This document shows, in pieces, positions 41,152 through 49,243 of a stretch of DNA of 64,000 nucleotides. A program made the translations under genes and the position numbers. The notes under the pieces were generated by a model that saw only the letters and a program-made list of their open reading frames with translations, did not search any database and was not told the origin of the DNA. The DNA is from Pseudoxanthomonas helianthi (GTDB lineage Bacteria > Pseudomonadota > Gammaproteobacteria > Xanthomonadales > Xanthomonadaceae): assembly GCF_017939625.1 (NCBI RefSeq), contig NZ_JAGKTC010000001.1, forward strand, positions 900,519 to 964,518, written 5' to 3'. The stretch's first letter is position 1, and every line of letters starts with the position of its first letter.

Positions 41152-42123
41152 TTATTCGGACTCGACGCCAGCCAGGTCCAGCACCCATTGCGGGACCAGC
41201 GGTTCGCCGGCATAGAACTCCTTCGGTTTCTTCTCCGCCATCGCCCAGCGATGCAACCAGCTGGGGCCCCAGCGGCCCGTGTAGCCATCGGGCCGTTGGT
41301 AGGCGGGATCCTTCATCGCCTCGTCCAGCGTGACGAAGCGATAGCCGCGTTGGCGCGCGCCGTCGACCAGGGCGACGAAGCTGTCGGCATTCAATTCGTT
41401 GGCGTGCATCAGCCAGACCTGCGGCAATGCGTAGCCGAGCAGCGCCTGCGACTGCTTTTCGTAGTAGTCGAGCTTTTCCAGCATGTAGGGCACGTAGCCT
41501 TCGCGCAGCCGGCGCAGCAGCGCTTCGCGTTCCGACGCGCGGGCAGGATCGTTCATCACGTTGGCATAGGCGAAGGCCCAGACCCATTCGCCGTTGTCGA
41601 CGGTGACCGGGGCCACCTTGTAACCGTGCCCGGCGAGGAAATCGACGACGGCCTGCTTCTCTTCGGCGGTACGGCCGGCACGCAGGTACGGATGGCGGAA
41701 CCACCGCGGGGTTTTGCCGTACCTTGCCATCAGCGGGCGCAACTGGCGCTCGCCATCGAGGATTTCCTGCTTGTACGCGTCTACGCCAACGGCATGCAGG
41801 TCGGCGTGCGAATAGGTGTGGTTGCCGAGTTCGAAACCGGCGTCGAGCCAGTCGCGCAGCATCGCCACGCGTTGCAGCTGCACCTTGCCGTCGACTTCCA
41901 GTTTCTTTTCGTTGACGAAGCCGACGATGGGCACGTCCGCACGCTTGAGCGAGGCGATCAGCTTCTCGTGGCGCGCCTGCAGGTCGGGCGTGGCGACATC
42001 GCCCAGCCGCGCCCATGGCAGGTCGTCGATGGTGACGGCGATGCGGCGGTCGGGTTCGGCGGCGTTGGTCGGCAGCGAGATGAGCAGCAACAAGAAAGCG
42101 AGCAAACGTTGCGTGGTACTCAT
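41152..42123 (-). CDS. Exported polysaccharide deacetylase (NodB-like)
   Basis: 323 residues from the ATG at 42123, with a signal peptide (MSTTQRLLAFLLLLISLPTNA). NodB-type motifs: 'IAVTIDDLPWARLG' (catalytic base and metal Asp), 'ELGNHTYSHADLH' (two metal His) and 'RWFRHPYLRAG'. A final 'QVWLMHANELNADSF' supplies the Leu-His motif. The enzyme should remove acetyl groups from a cell-wall or exopolysaccharide sugar. Its ATG overlaps the engB stop (ATGA), so it is translated from the engB message, an unexpected pairing with a ribosome-assembly GTPase. Confidence 0.9.
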   Translation of the reverse strand: MSTTQRLLAFLLLLISLPTNAAEPDRRIAVTIDDLPWARLGDVATPDLQARHEKLIASLKRADVPIVGFVNEKKLEVDGKVQLQRVAMLRDWLDAGFELGNHTYSHADLHAVGVDAYKQEILDGERQLRPLMARYGKTPRWFRHPYLRAGRTAEEKQAVVDFLAGHGYKVAPVTVDNGEWVWAFAYANVMNDPARASEREALLRRLREGYVPYMLEKLDYYEKQSQALLGYALPQVWLMHANELNADSFVALVDGARQRGYRFVTLDEAMKDPAYQRPDGYTGRWGPSWLHRWAMAEKKPKEFYAGEPLVPQWVLDLAGVESE

Positions 42124-42731
42124 AGTCCCAACCACCCCGCCACCACCGCGCGCGCTTCCTCAACGCCCTGCTTCGATTCCGCCGAGAACGCCTGCACCCC
42201 GACGGTGTCGCCATAAGCCGAGAACAACTCGTTCTTCACCTTGCGCAAGGTGTCGGACTGCTGGCCGCGGCCCAGTTTGTCGGCTTTGGTCAGCAGCGCG
42301 TGGGCGGGGATGCCGCGGCGCACGGCGTAGCCGAGCATCTGCCTGTCGTAGTCCTTCAGCGGATGGCGGATGTCCATCACCACCACCAGGCCCTTCAGCG
42401 CCTGGCGATGGGCGAAGTATTCGTCGATGAAGGCCTGCCAGTGCGCCATCAGCTCCTGCGGCACCTTGGCGTAGCCGTAGCCGGGCAGGTCGACCAGCAG
42501 CTTCTGCGGCTTGATCTCGAAATAGACCAGCTGCTGGGTACGTCCGGGGGTCTTCGACACCCGCGCCAGCGCGTTGTGCCCGGCCAGCGCATTGAGCGCG
42601 CTGGACTTGCCGGCATTGGAGCGGCCGGCGAAGGCGACTTCGACCCCATCGTCGGGCGGCAATTGGCGGGCGGTATGCGCGGAGAGCAGGTAACGCGCGG
42701 CGTTGAGCGGGTTCGGAGCGGGATTGGCCAT
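42120..42731 (-). CDS. engB: Ribosome biogenesis GTPase EngB (YihA/YsxC)
   Basis: 203-residue P-loop GTPase needed for 50S assembly. Motifs: G1 'FAGRSNAGKSSALNALAG', G2 region 'KTPGRTQQLVYF', G3 'LVDLPGYGYAKV', G4 'LLTKADKLGRG' and G5 'FSAESKQG'. Length and order are as expected. It is divergent from the cytochrome c4 gene, an arrangement I recall as common in Xanthomonadales. Confidence 0.97.
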   Translation of the reverse strand: MANPAPNPLNAARYLLSAHTARQLPPDDGVEVAFAGRSNAGKSSALNALAGHNALARVSKTPGRTQQLVYFEIKPQKLLVDLPGYGYAKVPQELMAHWQAFIDEYFAHRQALKGLVVVMDIRHPLKDYDRQMLGYAVRRGIPAHALLTKADKLGRGQQSDTLRKVKNELFSAYGDTVGVQAFSAESKQGVEEARAVVAGWLGL

Positions 42732-42803
42732 GCGGGTAGGATGGCATGAAGGGGCCGCCGAATTGACCGTTCCGCACTGCCGCGTCGATAATCCCCCGGT
42801 TCC

Positions 42804-42823
42804 GCGGCCGCTGGGGCGGCCGC
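42804..42823 (+). promoter_or_regulatory. GC-rich hairpin in the cytochrome c4 leader
   Basis: Perfect 8-base stem GCGGCCGC / GCGGCCGC with TGGG loop, followed by TTCTTTC, 28 bases upstream of the cytochrome c4 ATG. Shaped like a weak intrinsic terminator in the 5' leader. It could attenuate or protect the transcript, or end an upstream one. Confidence 0.45.
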
Positions 42824-42851
42824 TTCTTTCAATGGGTTACGGAGCTTTAGC

Positions 42852-43685
42852 ATGCGCCACGCTCGCGTTTGGGGACTGGCCGGATTGGCCATTGCGACGG
42901 TGGGGGCAGTGGCCTTCGCCCAGACCACGGTTGCGCCCTTGCCCAGCGAGAACCCGGTGCAGACCGCGCCGCTGGAGATCGACCTGAGCAAGACCCACTG
43001 GGGCGACGCGAAGGCCGGGCAGACCAAGGCTTCGGCCTGCGCGGCCTGCCACGGCGCCGACGGCAATTCCGCCGTGCCGACCTACCCGCGCATCGCCGGC
43101 CAGAGCGAGCGCTACATCGCCAAGCAGATGGCGCTGATCGCCAGCGGCCAGCGCACCGGCGCGGCGGTGGCGATGCTGCCGTTCGTGCAGAACCTCAACG
43201 CGCAGGACATGCGCGACATCGGCGCCTACTTCGCCACCCAGAAGGGCGGCGCCGGCCTGTCCGACGACACCGCGATCGCCGAGGGTCCGTACAAGGGCAT
43301 GAAGTTCTACGAAGTCGGCCAGCAGCTGTACCGTGCAGGCGACGCCAGCCGCGGCATTCCCGCGTGCATGGCCTGCCACGGCCCGACCGGCGCCGGCAAC
43401 CCCGGCCCGGCCTACCCGCACGTCGGCGGCCAGCACCAGGAGTACGTGGTCGCGCGCCTGCAGGCTTACCGCGCCGGCACCACGACCGAAAAGGACCCGG
43501 CCCATTTCAACATCATGGCGCAGGTCGCCCATGGCCTGACCGACCAGGACATCCAGTCGCTGGCCAGCTACCTGCAGGGCCTGCACAACCGCGCCGACGA
43601 CGAGGCCGCGGCCAAGCTGCCGGCCAAGCCGGCCGCTCCGGCTCCGGCCGCCACGGAAGCCGCGCCGGCGCCGCAGCAGTCGTAA
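42852..43685 (+). CDS. Dihaem cytochrome c4
   Basis: Periplasmic electron carrier between the bc1 complex and terminal oxidases. The 277-residue protein has a signal peptide ending near 'GAVAFA' and two c-type haem sites, 'ACAACHGADGN' and 'ACMACHGPTGAGN', each followed by its haem-ligand Met region ('AMLPFVQNL', 'FNIMAQVAHGL'). The C-terminal tail is Ala/Pro-rich ('AKPAAPAPAATEAAPAP'), longer than in classical c4 and possibly a flexible tether. An ACGGAG ribosome site precedes the ATG. DsbA-like genes follow, which fits the need for thiol chemistry in c-type cytochrome maturation. Confidence 0.93.
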   Translation: MRHARVWGLAGLAIATVGAVAFAQTTVAPLPSENPVQTAPLEIDLSKTHWGDAKAGQTKASACAACHGADGNSAVPTYPRIAGQSERYIAKQMALIASGQRTGAAVAMLPFVQNLNAQDMRDIGAYFATQKGGAGLSDDTAIAEGPYKGMKFYEVGQQLYRAGDASRGIPACMACHGPTGAGNPGPAYPHVGGQHQEYVVARLQAYRAGTTTEKDPAHFNIMAQVAHGLTDQDIQSLASYLQGLHNRADDEAAAKLPAKPAAPAPAATEAAPAPQQS

Positions 43686-43715
43686 GCCGGCCTGCGGGGC
43701 CAGCTTCGGTTCATC

Positions 43716-43749
43716 GCGCCGGCCCCACCATGGCCGGCGCTTTCGTTTT
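43716..43749 (+). terminator. Intrinsic terminator after cytochrome c4
   Basis: Perfect 9-base stem GCGCCGGCC / GGCCGGCGC with a 7-base loop and the tail TTTCGTTTT. It separates the cytochrome gene from the dsbA-like pair. Confidence 0.85.
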
Positions 43750-43774
43750 CAACGCACGCTTGGGAATCAAACGC

Positions 43775-44578
43775 ATGAAACTCCGTCTTGCCTTCGCCCT
43801 GCTGGCCACGCTGGCCGTCGCCGCGTGCGCACCGAAGCAGCCCGAAACCACGCCCACCCCTGCCGCAAGCGAGAGCGCCCCCGCGCCCGCAGCAGCGGCA
43901 GCCGGCGAAACCGCTGCCGCCCCAGCCCCCGTCGCCACGCCGGCGGCCGATGCGGCCCCGGAAGCGCCGCGCCCGGCGCCGACCCCGTACACCGGCCCGG
44001 CGCTGGTGCCCGGCGTCGACTATGTCGAAGTCCCCGGCGGCCAGCCGTTCGAGCCGCTCAACGGCAAGATCGAAGTGGTCGAGTTCTTCAACTACATCTG
44101 CCCGGCCTGCTACTCGTTCAAGCCGACCTTCGAGGCCTGGGAGAAGAAGCAGGCCGCCGACGTGCGCGTGACCCTGGTGCCGGCGACGTTCCGCCCCGAT
44201 TTCACCGCCTACGCCAAGGTCTACTACGCCGCCGAAGCGCTGGGCATCGCGGGCAAGAGCCATGACGCGGTGTACCAGGCCATCCACCTGCAGCACACGC
44301 TGCCGGGCGAAGGCGACCAGATCGACGAGGACAAGATCGCCGCGTTCTATGCGGCGTACGGCACCGACGCGGCGACCTTCAAGGCCACGATGAACAGCTT
44401 CGCCGTCGCCGGCAAGGTCAACCGCGCCAAGCAGTTCATGACCCGCAGCCAGATCGGCGGCACGCCGTCGCTGATCGTCAACGGCAAGTACCTGGTCAAG
44501 GGCAAGAACTGGGAAGACATGGTCCGCATCGCCGAGGGCCTGGTCGCCCAGGAGCGCGCCGCCGGAGGCGCCCGCTGA
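43775..44578 (+). CDS. DsbA-family thiol:disulfide oxidoreductase, lipoprotein form, CPAC active site
   Basis: 267-residue lipoprotein with lipobox 'LAVAAC' near residue 19. A 45-residue Ala/Pro linker follows, then a DsbA domain with active site 'FFNYICPACYSFKP' and cis-Pro loop 'IGGTPSLIVNGKY'. The lipid anchor and linker should hold the domain away from the membrane, where it can oxidise exported proteins. Active-site C-P-A-C differs from E. coli C-P-H-C and would shift its redox potential. The TGA overlaps the next gene's ATG by one base (TGATG), so the two paralogues are coupled. Confidence 0.9.
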   Translation: MKLRLAFALLATLAVAACAPKQPETTPTPAASESAPAPAAAAAGETAAAPAPVATPAADAAPEAPRPAPTPYTGPALVPGVDYVEVPGGQPFEPLNGKIEVVEFFNYICPACYSFKPTFEAWEKKQAADVRVTLVPATFRPDFTAYAKVYYAAEALGIAGKSHDAVYQAIHLQHTLPGEGDQIDEDKIAAFYAAYGTDAATFKATMNSFAVAGKVNRAKQFMTRSQIGGTPSLIVNGKYLVKGKNWEDMVRIAEGLVAQERAAGGAR

Positions 44579-45240
44579 TGCGCTTGCGCGCCTGGCTTGC
44601 CGTCGCCGTGTTCGCTTCGGCGTCGTTCGCGGCGCAGGCGGCGACGCCTGCCGCCGCGCCCGTGCTGGGCAGCGAATACATCGAAATTCCAGGCGGACAG
44701 CCGTTCGCGCCGGCGCCGGGCAAGATCGAAGTGGCCGAAGTATTCGGCTACGTCTGCCCGCACTGCGCGCATTTCGAACCGCAGCTGGCCGCATGGCAGG
44801 CCCGCCAGCCGGCCGACGTCAAGCTGACCCGCGTGCCTGCGCCGTTCGGCGGCTACTGGTTGCCGTATGCGCGCGCCTATTTCGCGGCCGAGCGCCTGGG
44901 CGTGGTCGGCAAGACCCACCAAGCGATGTTCGACGCGCTGCATGTCAACGGCACGCTGCCGATCCAGAACGTCTCGATCGACGAGCTGGCCACGTTCTAC
45001 GCCGGTTACGGGGTCAAGCCGGAAACCTTCTCCGCGACCATCCGCAGCGCGGAGATCGACGCGCAGATCAAGCACGCCGAGGATTTCCTGACCCGGTCCG
45101 ATACCGATTCCACGCCGGCGTTGATCGTAGCGGGCCGTTACAAAGTCATCGGCGCGAAGAGCTACGACGACCTGCTGCGCATCGCCGACGCGCTGGTGGC
45201 AATGGAACGGGCCAAGCGGCGCGGCGGCAAGGCCAAATAG
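44578..45240 (+). CDS. dsbA: DsbA-family thiol:disulfide oxidoreductase, CPHC active site
   Basis: 220-residue periplasmic protein with a cleavable signal peptide ('VFASASFAAQA'). The active site 'VFGYVCPHCAHFEP' is the classical DsbA C-P-H-C, and 'TDSTPALIVAGRY' is the cis-Pro loop. It is similar throughout to the preceding lipoprotein ('YIEIPGGQPFAPAPGKIEVAEVF' against 'YVEVPGGQPFEPLNGKIEVVEFF'), so the pair arose by duplication. It should be the soluble oxidant of the pair, re-oxidised by a DsbB encoded elsewhere. Confidence 0.92.
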   Translation: MRLRAWLAVAVFASASFAAQAATPAAAPVLGSEYIEIPGGQPFAPAPGKIEVAEVFGYVCPHCAHFEPQLAAWQARQPADVKLTRVPAPFGGYWLPYARAYFAAERLGVVGKTHQAMFDALHVNGTLPIQNVSIDELATFYAGYGVKPETFSATIRSAEIDAQIKHAEDFLTRSDTDSTPALIVAGRYKVIGAKSYDDLLRIADALVAMERAKRRGGKAK

Positions 45241-45252
45241 TTTTCCGCCGGA

Positions 45253-46017
45253 ATGACCGCTCCACGCCGCCTGCGACTGCTCAGCGCCAACATCCAGGCC
45301 GGCTCCAGCACGCGTCGCTACAGCGATTACGTGATGCGCAGCTGGTCGCATGCGCTGCCGATGGGGCGCAAGCGCAGCAGCCTGGATGCGATCGCGCAGC
45401 TGACCCGGCAGCACGACATCGTCGGCCTGCAGGAAGCCGACCCCGGCAGCTTGAGATCCGGCTTCACCAACCAGACCCATTACCTGGCCGAACAAGGCGG
45501 CTTCGATTTCTGGAGCCACCAGCCGAACCGCAACGTCGCCCGCGTCGCCGGCAGCGCCAACGGCCTGCTCAGCCGGCTCGAGCCGGTGGAAATCACCGAC
45601 CACACCCTGCCCGGCCGCATTCCGGGCCGCGGCGTGCTGGTCGCGCGTTACGGCGAGGGCGACGACGGCCTGGTCGTCGCGGTGGCGCATCTGTCGCTGG
45701 GCGCGACCTCGCGGCGCACGCAGCTAGACTTCATCACCGAACTGCTGGCCGATCATCCGCACGCGGTGTTGATGGGCGACTTCAACTGCGTGGCCGAACG
45801 CCCCGAGATGGAGCGCCTGTACGCGCGTACCCACCTGCGCCCGCCGCGCGAAACCGTACCGACCTTCCCGAGCTGGCGGCCGCAGAAGGCCATCGACCAC
45901 ATCCTGGCCAGCGATGCGCTGCAACCCGCGCAACTGCGTGCGCTGCCCGCGGCCAATTCCGACCATCTGGCGCTGGCGCTGGAAATCGAAGTGCCGGCGG
46001 CGGCATTGCGCGGTTGA
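45253..46017 (+). CDS. Endonuclease/exonuclease/phosphatase-family protein
   Basis: 254-residue EEP-fold metal-dependent phosphodiesterase. Motifs: 'RLLSANIQAGSS' (Asn), 'HDIVGLQEADPGS' (metal Glu), 'VAVAHLSLGATSRRTQ' (His), 'VLMGDFNCVAE' (Asp/Asn), 'KAIDHILASD' and 'NSDHLALALEIE' (catalytic His). No signal peptide. The substrate could be DNA, a nucleotide or a phospholipid. It starts 12 bases after the dsbA gene and may share its transcript. Confidence 0.88.
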   Translation: MTAPRRLRLLSANIQAGSSTRRYSDYVMRSWSHALPMGRKRSSLDAIAQLTRQHDIVGLQEADPGSLRSGFTNQTHYLAEQGGFDFWSHQPNRNVARVAGSANGLLSRLEPVEITDHTLPGRIPGRGVLVARYGEGDDGLVVAVAHLSLGATSRRTQLDFITELLADHPHAVLMGDFNCVAERPEMERLYARTHLRPPRETVPTFPSWRPQKAIDHILASDALQPAQLRALPAANSDHLALALEIEVPAAALRG

Positions 46018-46087
46018 GATCCCCTTTGACGCGGACATGGGCAACTTCCAGAATCCGCTTCTTCCCCGGGACTGAGGTCGACTCGCA

Positions 46088-47206
46088 ATGGCCGTGCACA
46101 AGGAGATGTTCGTGACCCCGACAAGAATGTCATCCCTGCTCCTGGCTGCCGTCCTCTTCTGCGTCAGCGCGTGCACCAGTCCGGGCATGCCGAAGCCCTC
46201 GACGCCGGTGCAGGACACAGGCATGCTGGATGCCGCGCCCTATCGCATCGACATCCCCGAAAACTGGAACGGCGACCTCGTCGCCCTGTTGCACGGATAC
46301 GAACCCAAAGGGTCGCCGCGCCAGCAGCCTTGGCCGCAGAACGAAGCGGCGCCGCTGTTCCTGGCGAAGGGCTACGCCGTCATCGAGAGCGGCTATTCGT
46401 CGCAGGGATGGGCCGTTGCCGATGCCATAGCCGATACCGAAAAGCTGCGCGCGTATTTCGTCGAAAAGTACCGCAAGCCGCGACGTGCCTACCTCGTCGG
46501 CTTTTCGATGGGTGGCCTGGCCGTGCTGAAAAGCGCGGAACTGTACGGCAAGTCCTACGACGGCGCATTGTCCCTGTGCGGCGCGAACATGCCGGCCGGC
46601 ACCGTGTTCCAGGACGCCGTGCTGACGCCCCTGGTGGCGTTCGACTATTTCTTTCCCGGCGCGATGGGCCTGACCGCCGGGGGCTTGGCCGATCCCGCTT
46701 CGCCGGCCATGCTGGACAGCGAAGCGATCGAACGCGAGTTGCAGAAGAACGAAGCGACCGCGACGCTGCTTTCGAAGCGGCTGGACATTCCCCGCCCCGG
46801 ACTCGCGGGTGCGCTCATGCTGTACAACCTGGTGCTGCGGGAAGCCGCTTCCCGCGCCGGCGGGTTTCCCGTCGACAACCGTTCGGTGGCGTATTCCGGC
46901 TTCGGCGACGACGAGGCGTTCAACCGCGGCGTCCGTCGCTATGCCGGCGACCCGCGCGCCATCGCATCGATCGACGGCAGCGCCGAATTGACCGGGACCA
47001 TCCAGGCGCCGGTGGTGCTGCAGCCCAGTGCACTGGACCCGACCGTGCCCGCCCGGTTCAACCACCTCTATCCCGAACTCGTCCGTTCGCGTGGAACGCC
47101 GCAACCCTTGCTGGAACTTCCCGCCGTCGGCGAAGGTCATTGCGGCTTCGCGAACGAACAGATCGTCGGTGCGTTCAATCGCCTTCTGCAACTGCATCGT
47201 CGCTGA
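46088..47206 (+). CDS. Alpha/beta-hydrolase lipoprotein
   Basis: 372 residues. Lipobox 'CVSAC' lies after a hydrophobic stretch. An internal ATG at 46106 gives a more typical signal peptide, so the start is uncertain. The alpha/beta-hydrolase core has oxyanion 'VALLHGYEPKGS', nucleophile elbow 'YLVGFSMGGLAVLKSAEL' and a C-terminal 'GEGHCGFANEQ' that supplies the catalytic His. A Cys-containing 'LSLCGANMPAG' follows the nucleophile. It is probably an outer-membrane or periplasmic esterase or peptidase of unknown substrate. Confidence 0.8.
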   Translation: MAVHKEMFVTPTRMSSLLLAAVLFCVSACTSPGMPKPSTPVQDTGMLDAAPYRIDIPENWNGDLVALLHGYEPKGSPRQQPWPQNEAAPLFLAKGYAVIESGYSSQGWAVADAIADTEKLRAYFVEKYRKPRRAYLVGFSMGGLAVLKSAELYGKSYDGALSLCGANMPAGTVFQDAVLTPLVAFDYFFPGAMGLTAGGLADPASPAMLDSEAIERELQKNEATATLLSKRLDIPRPGLAGALMLYNLVLREAASRAGGFPVDNRSVAYSGFGDDEAFNRGVRRYAGDPRAIASIDGSAELTGTIQAPVVLQPSALDPTVPARFNHLYPELVRSRGTPQPLLELPAVGEGHCGFANEQIVGAFNRLLQLHRR

Positions 47207-47225
47207 CTGGAACCAGAAAGCCGTC

Positions 47226-47717
47226 ATGAAGCATCAGTTCCGCTACAAGACCTGGGCCAATACCCAGATCCTCGACGCGCTCGCCCAGGTCGATTCCTCG
47301 CGGTATCCGTCGGAATGGAACCAGGCGATCCGCCTGGTGAACCACACTTACGTCGTGGATCGGATCTTCGCCGCCCACCTCAGCGGGGCGGCGCGTCCGT
47401 TCGATGCGACGAATACGCCTGAAACACCTACCTTGGACGGCCTTCGCGAAAGCATCGCCAAGTCCGACGCATGGTTCCAGGAGTACGTCGAACGAATCGG
47501 CGGCGACGCGCTGGACGAAACCATCGCCTTCACCTTCACCGACGGGCAACGCGGCTCGATGACCCGCGCGGAAATGCTGTTCCACGTCCTGGCGCACGGC
47601 ACCTACCATCGCGGCAATGTCGGCATGGTCCTCGTCGCCTGCGGCGTGGACCGGCCCAGCGATACGTTCACGCGCTTCCTGCACTTGGCCGAACCCGAAC
47701 GCCGCGAACGCGCCTGA
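47226..47717 (+). CDS. DinB-family protein
   Basis: 163-residue four-helix-bundle protein of the DinB/YfiT family. The metal-binding triad is visible as 'RLVNHTYVVDRIF' and 'HVLAHGTYHRGNVG'. These proteins are thiol-dependent transferases or damage-inducible proteins of unclear role. It follows the hydrolase gene by 19 bases and is followed by a DUF1993 gene of the same fold superfamily. Confidence 0.9.
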   Translation: MKHQFRYKTWANTQILDALAQVDSSRYPSEWNQAIRLVNHTYVVDRIFAAHLSGAARPFDATNTPETPTLDGLRESIAKSDAWFQEYVERIGGDALDETIAFTFTDGQRGSMTRAEMLFHVLAHGTYHRGNVGMVLVACGVDRPSDTFTRFLHLAEPERRERA

Positions 47718-47786
47718 TCCTTCTTCTTCCTGCCCGACCGCATCGCGGTCGGGTAGCCCACACGACATCATCCACCGGAGCTCCGC

Positions 47787-48305
47787 ATGTCCAACCCTGA
47801 AATCGCCGAAATCAAGCGCATCTTCCTGTCCCGCCTCGATGCCCTGAACCACATCCTCGACGTCGCCGAAAAGCACCTCGACCTGGAAGCCGCGCTGCAG
47901 GAACGCCTGGCCCCCGACATGTTCCCGCTGGGCACGCAGATCGCCTTCGCCTGCAACCAGCCGCGCGGTTTCGCCCAATGGAGCGCCGGCAATCCGGTGG
48001 AGAACCTGGGACGCGATGTCGATTCCGTGGCGATGGCGCGTTCGCACATCGCGCAGACGAGGGAACTGGTGTCGGCCATCTCCGCCGGCGACGCCAAGCT
48101 GGACGAAGACAAGCGCATCGGCCTGGGCCCGGGCCGCTATTGCGTGCTGCCCGCGCGCCAGTACGTCAGCGACTACCTGATGCCGAACCTGTATTTCCAC
48201 ATCACCACGACCTACGCGATCCTGCGCAAGCTCGGCGCGCCCCTGGGCAAGGCCGACTACATGAGCTTCCTCGCGCCGCACGTGCGTACCGAAGGCGACG
48301 CCTGA
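47787..48305 (+). CDS. DUF1993 family protein
   Basis: 172 residues, helical, with family blocks 'RFLSRLDALNHILDVAEKH-like' start at 'FLSRLDALNHILDVAEKH', 'PLGTQIAFACNQPRGFAQWSAG' and 'YLMPNLYFHITTTYAILRKLG'. DUF1993 proteins are thought to share the DinB/YfiT four-helix fold. The 'NLYFHITTTYAIL' helix carries the conserved His. The role is unknown. An AccGGAG ribosome site precedes the ATG. The gene ends at a strong hairpin shared with the convergent TSUP permease gene. Confidence 0.85.
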   Translation: MSNPEIAEIKRIFLSRLDALNHILDVAEKHLDLEAALQERLAPDMFPLGTQIAFACNQPRGFAQWSAGNPVENLGRDVDSVAMARSHIAQTRELVSAISAGDAKLDEDKRIGLGPGRYCVLPARQYVSDYLMPNLYFHITTTYAILRKLGAPLGKADYMSFLAPHVRTEGDA

Positions 48306-48311
48306 GGTTTC

Positions 48312-48341
48312 TCGCGAAAGCGGCCAAGGCCGCTTTCGCGA
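48312..48341. terminator. Hairpin between convergent DUF1993 and TSUP genes
   Basis: Perfect 14-base arms TCGCGAAAGCGGCC / GGCCGCTTTCGCGA (48312-48325 and 48328-48341) with only two bases between. It fills the whole 40-base gap between two converging genes. There is no clear T-run, so termination is inferred from position and stability. Confidence 0.65.
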
Positions 48342-48345
48342 ATCT

Positions 48346-49155
48346 TCAACCGCCCAGCCCGATCATCAGCGCCATCGCCAGCAGGAACGCGGCGAACACG
48401 CGCTTCAATGCCAGGCCGCTGAGCTTGTGCGCCAGCCGCGTGCCGTACGGCGCGGCCAGCACCGAGGCGATCGCCACACCGATCGCGGCCGGCAGGTACA
48501 CGTAACCCACCGCATGCTGCGGCAGGGCGCCGGCCGGCGCATGCAAGGCATAACCCAGCGCGCTGGACAGGCCGATGGCCACGCCGCAGGCGCTGGACGT
48601 GCCGACCGCGCGTACCGGGGCCACGCCGCGCCAGACCAGCAACGGCACGGTCATGCTGCCGCCGCCGATGCCGACCACCGCCGACACCGCGCCGATGCCG
48701 GCGGCGGCTGAGCTGATCGGCAAGCCGGTGGGCGCAGGCGCGTGTTCGCCACCGCTTCCGTGCCCGTTCTTGCCGAACAGCAATTGCAACGCGGCGATCA
48801 CGCAATAACCGGCGACGATCCAGCGCAACGCGCCGTCGTCCAGCTTCACCGCGAAGCCGCTACCCAGCCAGCCGCCGAGCAGCAGGCCCGGTACCATCCA
48901 TTTCACCGTCGGCCACAGCACGCTGCCGCGCCGGCTGTGCGCACGCGCCGAAGATGCGGCGGTCAGCACGATGCTGGCCAGCGAACTGGCCAGCGCCGCA
49001 TGCATCGCCGCTTCCTTCGGCACGCCCTGCAGCGGCAGCAGCCACGCCAGCGCGCCGACCAGCACCAGGCCGCCACCGATGCCGAGCAGGCCGGCGAGGA
49101 TGCCGGCGATGGCGCCGAGCAATGGGTAAAGCCACATGCCGCCGAGAAAGTCCAA
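48346..49155 (-). CDS. TSUP/TauE-SafE family permease
   Basis: 269-residue membrane protein of the sulfite exporter/TSUP family. The duplicated core motif is seen twice: 'AGILAGLLGIGGGLVLVGAL' and 'AVSAVVGIGGGSMTVPLLVW', with two halves of about four helices. TSUP members move sulfite, sulfoacetate or other sulfur and carbon acids; the substrate here cannot be told. It is divergent from slt. Confidence 0.9.
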   Translation of the reverse strand: MDFLGGMWLYPLLGAIAGILAGLLGIGGGLVLVGALAWLLPLQGVPKEAAMHAALASSLASIVLTAASSARAHSRRGSVLWPTVKWMVPGLLLGGWLGSGFAVKLDDGALRWIVAGYCVIAALQLLFGKNGHGSGGEHAPAPTGLPISSAAAGIGAVSAVVGIGGGSMTVPLLVWRGVAPVRAVGTSSACGVAIGLSSALGYALHAPAGALPQHAVGYVYLPAAIGVAIASVLAAPYGTRLAHKLSGLALKRVFAAFLLAMALMIGLGG

Positions 49156-49243
49156 GACCGTTCCTTTGTTCGTGAATCACGCCTTCATCCACGCGTCGCC
49201 AAGCGAACCGAACGATTCATCCGGCGTCCCGTATATTCCGCGC

